A stretch of DNA of 64,000 nucleotides from Limanda limanda (lineage: Eukaryota; Chordata; Actinopteri; Pleuronectiformes; Pleuronectidae). The notes beneath the pieces are model-generated. The model made no database searches and had not been told where the DNA came from. It saw only the letters and a list, made by a program, of their open reading frames with translations. Location of the stretch: the NCBI RefSeq assembly GCF_963576545.1, contig NC_083648.1, positions 23,340,042 to 23,404,041 of the forward strand. Direction: 5' to 3'. Shown one piece after another: positions 55,130-64,000 of the stretch. Every line of letters starts with the position of its first letter. Position 1 is the stretch's first letter. Made by a program: the position numbers and the translations under genes.

Positions 55130-55480
55130 AGATTTCAGATCAGTGCATCCCTCAGTGCATCCCCGGACCTGCCGACCAAACATCAGCTCAAAAGAAGAGA
55201 ACCCTGTTGTGGGACTTCATGGTAAGCAAACATCAGGTAGGGTAGCCACTTGTCCCAGTGTTTGCCATTTGCAGAGAGGAACTTCTTAAGCATGGTCTTC
55301 AGAGTGCGATTGAATCGCTCAACCAGGCCATCAGTCTGAGGATGGTAGGGTCCGAATACTTTTAATCCCTAGCAACAGTACACCTGCTTAAGTGTTAGAT
55401 AAGAAATTAGTGCCTCGATCTGTCAAAACTTCTGAAGGTAAACTCATTCTAGAAATAAGCTGTCGGAGTACATAGGCTAT
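55130..55480 (-). pseudogene. Ty3/Gypsy integrase relic
   Basis: The minus strand reads RIAYVLRQLISRMSLPSEVL, then TDRGTNFLSNT. This matches the integrase catalytic-core signature 'VP-E-I-LTDQGTNF' (the second catalytic Asp is in TDRG). After stops and frameshifts come GIKSIRTLPSSD, IQSHSEDHA, LCKWQTLGQVATLP and GFSSFELMFGRQVRG. These correspond to 'GIKxIRTTPYHPQTDG … NQTLKTML … W … LPY … GFSPFELLYGRRVRG'. The order is collinear and the copy is dead. No LTRs were found nearby. Confidence 0.88.
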
Positions 55481-55489
55481 CCGTCTAGA

Positions 55490-58400
55490 TGTTGAGTCTC
55501 TCACTGAATCATCCAGTAACTCCAGCAGTAACTGGTCTGTTGTTTTTTTTACGTTTGAAGACGTGGTCGCCATTTTCTTAACTTTGATCAGATTTGTCTG
55601 CTGATAATTTGGAGGATGTATTTTGTGATGCTGTTGCATTATTCAGGGAGGTGTTTCTGTTATTAAGCCTAACTTCAAATCGGGTGGAAACAATATTAGA
55701 AACGCCTTTCTGTATAAGACAATACTAGTCAACAGCATCCATCACAAGCTGCAGCCAATGACATTAACGTTGACTCAACACATCTTTAAAGTGGTTTCAA
55801 TAAAAACTGAACATTACAGCCACCATGAAGGTAGATTTTATCAGGAGACTGTGCAGCATAAGGGAAAAAGAGGCTAATCTAACACAGCAGGTCAATGGGT
55901 TGAGACACTCCCACTGTGCCATGGTGCAATATTTTTTAATGTGTTCGTGCTTGGGTGGTTTAACATGCCTATTGGATATGTGCTTGTTTGAAATTACTGA
56001 AGTAAAAGCCCTGACTTTCCCTTTCGCGACACCATTTGGTTAATATTTTTCGTTCCGTGTAATGTGCACAACTCTTTTGATATTTTGCCAAATTTAGTAT
56101 AGCTCTGCATGAGCTCTTCTAAGTAAAAGTGAAATTCTCTGTCTGACATTTCCTTCACTGCCATCAACCTTAAATACTTTGGTTTCGGACCAAATACCTG
56201 CAGAAGTAATGACATTCACTTAAGCCTCTGCTGTTTTTTTATGTTTTTCCTCCCTGCTGAGACCGTCCACTTCTACAAACCAGCTATAAAATAACCTGTA
56301 CTCAGCTGCTGCCATCAACACTGTCCTTGAAGAAAGCCAAAGAGACCGACTGGGAGCTTCAGGACTGGCCACATACCTTCACTTTCCATAGTCAGACAGT
56401 TTGCTTGCTTGTTAGCCCTTTGGATATTATTCCTGTTTTCTGTTTTTCTGCTAAGTATAGTTGTTTTGCATTTGAACTGAATTATCTCCAGGTTACTTTC
56501 TTATCATACGATACAACATACATGTGAGTTGGTAAAGGTTTGTTCATTTACTGAAAAAATACGCATGAAGCATGAAAACAATTACACAGTACATTAAGCA
56601 AAAACACTTTTTTAACACATTACATTTACAGCTTCATATAATCTAATTGATGACAATATGGCCTGCACTGGTCACCTGGAATGTGTGCGGCACTCATTAC
56701 TAAAAATAAGGGGTATATATATATATTCATATATACGTATACATTTATAGGGGTCTGCACCTAGTACATACAGAGGGGGACAATTCTCACATTATGGGTA
56801 TTGCTTCAACCTTTAAAAGACCGAAAATGTAAATCATGTCATTAGAAGAAGAAGAGACCAATACAACTGGATCAACGGTAAACAAAACATGACCCTCGAT
56901 TCAGACCATGGTTTGGACTTTCAGGTTTTTTATGAATGCCCTTAATCGTGCATTACCCAGATCTACATAGGTAGGTACATAATGTTTGTACACTGTTTAA
57001 TTCTGCCTGAAAAAATCCACCAAAGTGCAGATGCACCTGGCCTTTACATTAAGATGGGAGATGGCAGTTTGATAGGTCAATTGGTCAATAGGTCAATTAC
57101 TTCTCGGTCAAAAACACGCCCATGCCAATCGTTTTGAACCCTGCTACAGGCTCAGCTGCCTTTTTTTCCAACGTCAAACGAGCAAAAGGGAATTTGTACA
57201 TGTCCAAACTACATCTGCACCATTCACTCAGACCGTTAAAATAGAGCCGGAAAATGTCTGGTTGAGCTGCAGAGCCAAGCTCCAGATGTTGTACAGGAGG
57301 AAACCACATGAGTCGGTTGTTTCTGTCATATTTGACAACATCAACTGGTTGGCTGAGGTCATAGTCGGGTCAGTCACTGTCGAAGCTGGTTAGTCCCCCT
57401 GGTCAGCAGTTGTTAGAATCATGTGCGTCATGATGTGAATCGATGTTGATTATCCTGGGAAGAGTTGTCAGGGCAGCACTGCAAGTGTCCTATAGGTGGT
57501 GTCGAAGGCCTGCCCCTCTGTTGACAGATGTACACATTTTTATGTCTCCTGTGCTTCAGCTGTAGTTGTACTATTGAGTGTTGACCTGGGGACTTGACCT
57601 CCTGTGCTGGGTCATGTACTTCTTACAGTTGTGAGCCGAGTCTTTGGGATGGACAAGCCTCTGTCTCTGTGTCTCTGGGCTTGAAAATCACAGAAATGTG
57701 GTATTTGACGGAGAGCCTTCAGAGACTCTCAGATGCTTCAGCCACGTACGGAATGACAATATTGTTTTTGTTTTTTCTTGTCTTTCTCTGCCCGTCATTG
57801 AGTTGTTCAAGATATTGTTGTTGTTTTGACAAAGCCTGGTTTTAGGAGTCTTAAGCTTTTCAGGCTTCCTGGAGGTTATTGTGTCCTTTTTTATCCTCGC
57901 TCCAGTGCTTCTCAGCCTGATGATCTGATTCTGATAACCCACTGCTTGATTTCGGAAGGTGGTGAGAGTCAAACAGTCAATATTTATCCGTGTGTGTTTG
58001 TTTCCTGTATAGGTAATTCTCATAACCCTTAGAAGCAGGGTGAGTGGAAGTGCCATTCCCCTTGTTAGCAAAATGACCAATATGCATCCCTGTAGCTAAA
58101 TTGCCAACCCTGCTCCTAAAGTATCCTGTGAGCAACATGTAAAAACACTGCCTGGATGAACTACATCAAAGTAATAAAATGACAATTCCAGCAGAAAGAG
58201 AAGGAAAGTGATGATAAAATAGAGTTGTAGAATAAGAAATTACAGTTATTGTGTCTTGCAACAACTACATGTATGCATGTATATGTGTCTTGATTTGTGG
58301 TGTGGACGCAGGGGGAGGTGCTTCCATCAAGCCATCACCTACTGTTTATTATTAAATTTGAAGCTATGGGTAATCCTCGATCAGCATGTTAACACTGTGT

Positions 58401-59530
58401 TGGGGGCATGTTGCCAGGTGAACATTAGCATCCCACTCAAAGCACCGCTTAGCTTACAAGTGTTGATCAGGAGGCTTCAGTCCTAGTGAGAAGTCATCTC
58501 ACTGACGACGTGACATCCATCATTTCACAAACACATCCTAATTTTGGCACTCTGCCTTAGCTCATCATCACTGTCTGCCCATTATGTCGAACCCGAATAC
58601 TTCACCATCATTTTGAGTAGACCGGAGAGGCTGGAGGACGAGGCATTTGGGAGAAAAAGAGATGAGCAATGAGTTTTGCACGTTTATAGCCCATAACATT
58701 ATGGCAGTTGACACTGAGAATAGGGTAAGGGTAAATGCAGTGACTTTTATTTCTTAACCAATCATCTCAAATGGACAGAAACTGATGAAGAAGAGCAATA
58801 ACCATGGACTGCACACCTATTTAACTTTGGGAGATATTAGAGATAAGGAATGTAAAGAAGATTATCTCAGTGTGGATTAAATATTAATGACAGACTCAAT
58901 CAATGTGCCCTAGCAGCATTTGGTACCATCAAAGCTTCCAGTGCAGCATCCTCCTAACCAATGCAGATGCAGAGATAACAATTACCACGTGAGTATAAGC
59001 ATTCATTCCTCCACAGTACAATGAATACGACTGTAATGTGGGTTATAATGAAGGATCAACACACTCTTTAAAAAACAAGGTACATTAAGATGATGCCACT
59101 TGTTTATTTTTATATGAAGAGTGGATGAGAAATGAAAAAGGTTTTACTTGTGGTGATGATGCAACAGGGAATTATCACCCAACTCTACTGTTTACTTGTT
59201 GTTTATTGCTTTGGTTCAGTCTCACTTTGGGCTCCAGCCTATTTCCAGCCACAGCAGGCTGTTTGTTTTTGCTTTGAAACATACATGACCTTCCTACAGC
59301 ACCAAAATGGGAGGCAGCTACTGTGTGGTAACAACAGTGGAATTGGCAGTGATACAAAAGGAAACATTTATGCAGGCCTGGACAGATAACTTGTTTTTCA
59401 AATTTCCCTGATCACCACAAAGCTCTGAGTTGATACCAAAAACGACAAAAGACACTTCAATATTTCTTTTTATCCATACTATATCTTGAACACAGGCTAC
59501 ACATTGCAGGCTCTAACATAGAGTTAAGCC
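55490..59530. other. Gene-poor DNA
   Basis: No supported gene. An ATG frame at 55825-56043 has a good start context (GCCACCATGA) but no known domain. The minus strand at 57097-57309 reads …EKKAAEPVAGFKTIGMGVF…, which looks protein-like but is unassigned. A TATATA/TATACGTATA patch lies near 56716-56745. Confidence 0.4.
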
Positions 59531-59532
59531 TG

Positions 59533-59890
59533 TTAAAGAGATAGCTCACCGAAAAATGAACATTTACTCATTATACTCTCACCACTATGCCGATGGAGGG
59601 GTGGCAGGAGTGTTTAAGTCCACAAAACACTTCTGGAGTCCCAGAAGTAAACTTTGTAGCAGCGGAATCCGATACAATTGTAATAAAACAACAGAAAAAA
59701 CACAACCTGCCTCCATACTGCTCCTGAGGTGTCATCCAAGTGTCAGGAAGCCTCAATGTTCATATTCGGCTCAAAATGGCATCATATACACCTTTGAGGT
59801 GCGTTTCCGGACCCTCAGGCACACCATCGTGTGGCTACCTCCGCTAGCGTCGCCACTTCCGCTAGTAGCGACTTAGGCTTAAAACACAGT
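59533..59890 (+). mobile_element. Truncated teleost DNA element (TTAA…AGAGATAGCTCACC end)
   Basis: The left end TTAAAGAGATAGCTCACCG followed by AAAAATGAACATTTACTCA and CACTATGCCGATGGAGGGGT, GTCCACAAAACACTTCTGGAG is characteristic of a high-copy fish DNA element family whose ends read 'TTAAAGGGATAGTTCACC'. The right end is missing, so the copy is truncated near 59890. Frames through it (59556-59876) are not genes. Confidence 0.65.
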
Positions 59891-59899
59891 GTAAAAGTA

Positions 59900-61220
59900 G
59901 TGAATTTTAATTTCGAGTCACTTGCACAGTCTCATGCACAGCTCCCTCAACACCAAGACTCCACCAGCTCATCGTCTTTTCATCCAATCGCTCACCTTGG
60001 GCCAATCAACCTTAAGGTGTTAGATTTTTTTAAATGTTCGCCTGCCATTCAGCTGCTGCTCAGCACAGTGATACTGAGTGAACCACCCCCACCCCCTGCA
60101 CCTCCTCAATTCTGGAGTCCTGGTCATCTAATCAAAACATCATCCAAAATCATCCACAACCTCCTTATGTCTTTTATTTCCTGTCAGATTGTAAACACCA
60201 ACAGACTATATCTGTGTTAACGATAAACCATTTTTCATTTTAATTGACTCTTCCTCATTAGTCTTTCTGTAAGCCTCTCCTGATGGAAAAAGCAGTTGAG
60301 ACGCACAGACCTGACATAACCAGTCAGTCTTGCTTCATTTAACCATTTAAAATGCAAAGCTGAAAGTTTGCTTGAAGAAATTATTTAATTAATAGGGTGG
60401 AAAACAATACAACACTTTCTTGCAGTGAACTTTCAGTGACTGTATATTCATTATTACTGACCGTTGTGTTTACTGTCATTCAACAGCCCCAGTGGACATG
60501 AAAGCAGCGTTTCATTTTAGCATGGGTGACTCGTGGAGGACAGACTGCCATCTTACATTACAAGACACAATGTTAAATCCCAATTGGTGCTGATAAAGTC
60601 AGGGTCTCTGCAAAAAAAGGCACATATACCAGATACATTCATGTCTTACTTGTTAACTTTGTCCATTTGATGAAAATAGTTAAATGACCACTGATACAGA
60701 GGGCTCGAATATAATCCCATGAATAAGGGGATATTATAATGATCTCTATTCCTCAGGCGTCTATTAAGACATGCATGAAGCTCAGAAATCAATGTGCTTT
60801 CACATCTTTGCCTCAGACTTTAGCTTTTATTAACCAGTTGCCATGGTGATCAAAACTCTATTGAAGATGGCCCTTTTCATTCACCATGCATGAGCTTCAG
60901 TCAGTGTAAACAACAGTCAATTGAACCGACCTAGACGTCTCCGAAACCTTATAGGCACAACAAGTTGGAACAAGGTAACTCAACCCCAAGTCCAGTCTTA
61001 CCTCTAATACACGCCTGTAGTTCTGGTCATTATTCTGTCTTACTTGTTTTTCTCCGTCCAAAAAATGTTCATGCTACGATATAATAACTCAAAATATGGG
61101 TTGCAAATTCAAACAATTTTTTCAGATATATTATAAAAGGCATTTATTGACCCCAAGTGTCACTGGCAAGCATTTTTTACCCATACCTTGTGGAGAATGG
61201 AGGATGGGTTTCTGTGTGCT
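59900..61220. other. Intergenic DNA, no feature
   Basis: The plus frame at 59831-60220 starts in the element and has no domain. Nothing else is seen. Confidence 0.45.
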
Positions 61221-61224
61221 TTTT

Positions 61225-61350
61225 TTTCTGTGTGGCATTGTTTAGTCCCCCCCTGGACGCTCCCGAGGAGGTTTGAAGTTGATGAAGCCAGACAAAGAAG
61301 GAGGAGTTAAACCATGCATAATCTTATAAACTAGGAGTGCATTTAAATAT
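61225..61350 (-). mobile_element. LINE ORF2 C-terminal relic
   Basis: The minus strand reads LLVYKIMHGLTPPSLSGFIN, then FKPPRERPGGD and a stop. This matches the end of fish non-LTR ORF2 proteins ('LVYKILHGLAPPPLxDFIxL'). Only about 40 codons are recognisable. Confidence 0.7.
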
Positions 61351-61354
61351 TTGA

Positions 61355-62550
61355 TGAGGCTTTTCTCTAATATTTGAATTGTACTTCTTTATAATATGGC
61401 CCGTCCCTTTTTAAATGTGGGTTTAAGTTGATTCAACGGGGTCAGTAACACATGTTAAGGATGATCCGTGTTGCGTTCTACACTACATTGTGACTGCAAC
61501 GCGGTCTTGAGTGTCTATGTCATCGTTTCCAAACTAAAGCGTAGTATGATTTGGCCTGAGAGAACTTATTTATAAAGGAATGTGGAAAAGCTGAAATTGA
61601 GTTGTTAGGCCTATGTATGGCTCACGGTGTCATGCTTTCCTAAATCAAGAAACCGTTCCCCCATAATCCCTCTATTGCATCTATAGAATCCAAAATACAT
61701 TGGATGTAGTGGGAGATATTGATATGTTGATTTGTGATATGTTTGCCAACCAATTTTTTTAAGCTCATTATATACTAAAGATAAAATATTGAACAAGTTC
61801 AGGTCAGGTCAGAGTATATAGATCATCCGAGTTTGTGATTTTTATGGCTGCTTTGAAATCCTCCTGCCTGTATTTTTAATCCGTTTTCCTTGGATTTCAC
61901 AGTTTCACCATGAATTTAGTCGCTGTGTTTCAAGGTAACATGGTCCCTCTTAGACTCACATAGTGAAAGCCTAGAAGAAGCTTCAGGCTAAACACTTCCA
62001 ACGGATCCCTTGTTAATCCAATATTAATTGCCCTCTGAAAAATGCAGCCAAAATTGTGTCTGGATTGTTGCAAAGTGTGTGCACGGCAGGGTTCAGCCAA
62101 TACATCATGTCAGAAATAAATGTGCTTTATTTTGAAGAAAACAAAGGAGCTGGAGAAAAACTGAGAGAGGAGGCTTTTTGAAAATACCTGAAGCGGAAAG
62201 ACAATTCTAGTCAGGCCTCGAGTATGCAGTGTTCTTCGACATTTCCACCCAAACTATTCCATCCACTTCAAACTTTCATCCACTTCAGGCCCACATGAGT
62301 GAGTGTCTGGTGTTTGCTTTGAATGCTAGTGAGTTTGACCACCTTAACCTTGTTGCTGAGCATGAGTTGCTGCAGGAAAAATACTTAAAATTCCAGACCT
62401 TTCAAATGCTGATGTCTCAAACAAAAACAACACTAACAATATGACAGGAAGTTTTTAAATTTCTAAAAGCATTCTGAAAGAAATCACTAATATAATTAAT
62501 AAGAAAATGAATATTAAGACAAATCTCTTCTGACTATACCTTGGATAAAA
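61355..62550. other. Intergenic DNA, no feature
   Basis: Nothing supported. The plus frame at 62229-62444 has no recognised domain. Confidence 0.45.
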
Positions 62551-62559
62551 AAAGAAGAA

Positions 62560-62735
62560 GTACAGAGTAGCACTTAAATCGCACTTACATACAGCACTTT
62601 GTAGTTTGGCTTCCTTGAAGAAAATTGTTCTTGCTTGATTCCTATTGTTCTGGGTTTGTACCCTCATGGTGAATGCACTTATTGTAAGTCGCTTTTGGTA
62701 AAAGCATCAGCTAAATTAAATGTAATGTAATATAT
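62560..62735 (+). repeat. L2-type LINE 3' tail or related short repeat
   Basis: GCACTTTGTAGTTTGGCTTCC, TTGTTCTTGCTTGATTCC, GTTTGTACCCTCATGG, GAATGCACTTATTGTAAGTCGC and AAAGCATCAGCTAAAT, in that order, are the 3' end of a very common teleost repeat that closes with (TGTAA)n-like sequence, as here. Confidence 0.8.
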
Positions 62736-62739
62736 TATT

Positions 62740-63680
62740 AACAGAATTGTCATTGGATTAATATTATCAATATAAATTCAAAACTGTCTATTAAAGGTGT
62801 ATCACATTTTTTTGTATCTATTAAAATGCAATCAACAGCAAGCAAAAATAACAATTACAGATTATTAATTTGGTAATTCACCATTCTATTGGGGCTACTC
62901 AGAAAAAACTGTCCTAGCAGGTGAGAGACCATCAGCATCGATCAGCCCATTGTCTTCTCCACATGTTTAGTGAAACCAGTGGCTGCAGACCACAGGACAG
63001 ACTCCTCTGTGCTTTTTGGATCATGTCTGTCTTAGAGAACAAACTGATTGTGTGCTAGTTAACTTACCAGGCATTCAGTTTAAACACACAGGTACAGACT
63101 GCATTTACCTTTAACTTCTGTCTGACAACTGCAGACCGTATGTTACAATACATCACAAAGATTGTTGGTAACAATTAGAAACATTGTCTTATTAATGACA
63201 GATTTATATCCTTAACATGAATCCTGTCAGAATCTTGTCATTGACCATGCATTTCCAAGGGGGCATCTTCTGATTGACACTTGCCCCGCCCCTTTCTGTG
63301 CCATCAGCCCCATGAAGTCACGTGATTTCAGTCACATTATGACCATGCTAAAAAGTCCTGTTGACTAGATTTGGACGTAACAGGACGTAAACTGACTAGA
63401 GCTTTGGTGTACCACATTACCCAATATTTTCGATTACCCAAATCCAAGCCATATTACTTTTTTACAATTTAATGTGAGCCATCGTTACTGCAACAGTTCA
63501 TAGTGTTTATGATTTAATATGTTTGAATGGAGGTGAGTGCAGTATGAAAAGCTTTGGTTGTAAGCTATGGATTACAATTAACATCACTGCAAACATTAAA
63601 TGAAGCTGCTCAAGATATAATGGATGGACATATTTCCAAATTTTAATCTTAGATATCTCCTGAAAGTTGACTCAGACAAA
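62740..63680. other. Intergenic DNA, no feature
   Basis: No supported feature. Confidence 0.5.
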
Positions 63681-63682
63681 CA

Positions 63683-63817
<135 letters not shown>

Positions 63818-63819
63818 CA

Positions 63820-64000
63820 TGGCTTCGTACAAATACTAAACTTGTTTTTCTGAATTGCATAAATTTGTCCATATTTTAGTCGTTAATCACCACTCTAGGT
63901 AAAATACTGACTTGACAAAAAAATATTTATGACTATGAGAAGCTGGGGCCACAGGCTGAGTTGGCTATTTTAAAATGCTCCTGTTGTGTTTTTATCACCA
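63820..64000. other. Right edge, no feature
   Basis: A short AT-rich stretch; nothing recognised. Confidence 0.5.

Noticed and set aside
57688..58080. 130-codon minus-strand frame
   Set aside because: Low-complexity Lys/Thr/Asn-rich sequence with overlapping open frames on the other strand; no domain.

Overview
The window looks like gene-poor, AT-rich chromosomal DNA from a ray-finned fish, most likely a percomorph teleost. That is an inference from content. It holds long CA, GT, TA and CT microsatellites, spliced exons with GT/AG boundaries, and repeat families typical of teleosts: L2/Rex-type LINEs, tRNA-like SINEs, hAT and PIF/Harbinger non-autonomous elements, a Tc1-like transposase relic, Ty3/Gypsy pieces and retrovirus-like LTRs. 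I see no bacterial operons, CRISPR arrays, rRNA genes or confident tRNA genes. Most open frames longer than 60 codons are chance frames or frames running through repeats.

The best host gene is on the plus strand from the left edge to about 6.88 kb. A series of exons (2-125, 627-694, 1966-2001, 2966-3073, 3163-3250, 3352-3483, 6734-6827) can be joined with agreeing reading phases. It encodes the C-terminal part of a protein with a Cys/His cluster resembling the second half of a RING finger, followed by a hydrophobic tail-anchor segment, a stop codon and an AATAAA signal. I cannot name it. A solo retroviral-type LTR, a GGTAGCA minisatellite and an inverted pair of repeats sit in its introns. 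Isolated exon-like pieces with good splice sites occur at 12208-12287, 30118-30277, 30749-30845, 34888-35015 (minus strand), 48038-48145 and 52653-52706. They hint at one or more long-intron genes, but I could not assemble a model.

The rest is a mobile-element archive. Region by region: 8.5-8.7 kb, a SAM-like coding relic (minus); 9.1-9.6 kb, an LTR with an adjacent tRNA-Pro-type primer-binding site and leader (minus); 20.8-21.4 kb, a Harbinger element with TTA target-site duplication (TSD) and a truncated MADF reading frame; 21.85-24.23 kb, a LINE ORF2 relic split by a 929-bp hAT element with an 8-bp TSD, which itself carries an inverted, decayed copy of the same Harbinger MADF module; 24.67-25.29 kb, a long-TIR element with an internal tandem duplication; 26.6-27.0 kb, a Tc1-like transposase pseudogene; 29.1-30.0 kb, an 836-bp foldback element; 33.2-34.1 kb, a SINE and a second interspersed repeat; 35.4-38.0 kb, three minus-strand LINE fragments; 38.7-39.3 kb, a DNA-transposon relic; 39.5-40.0 kb, a 171-bp in-phase tandem repeat; 46.7-47.8 kb, a 1.1-kb hAT element with a 103-bp GAG tract; 49.35-49.95 kb, a TTAA-flanked inverted-repeat element; 55.1-55.5 kb, a Gypsy integrase relic; 59.5 kb, a truncated DNA element; 61.2 and 62.6 kb, LINE relics.

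No coherent multi-gene system is visible. The observations most worth following are the unnamed tail-anchored gene, the LINE/hAT/Harbinger nest, the foldback element and the in-phase tandem repeat.
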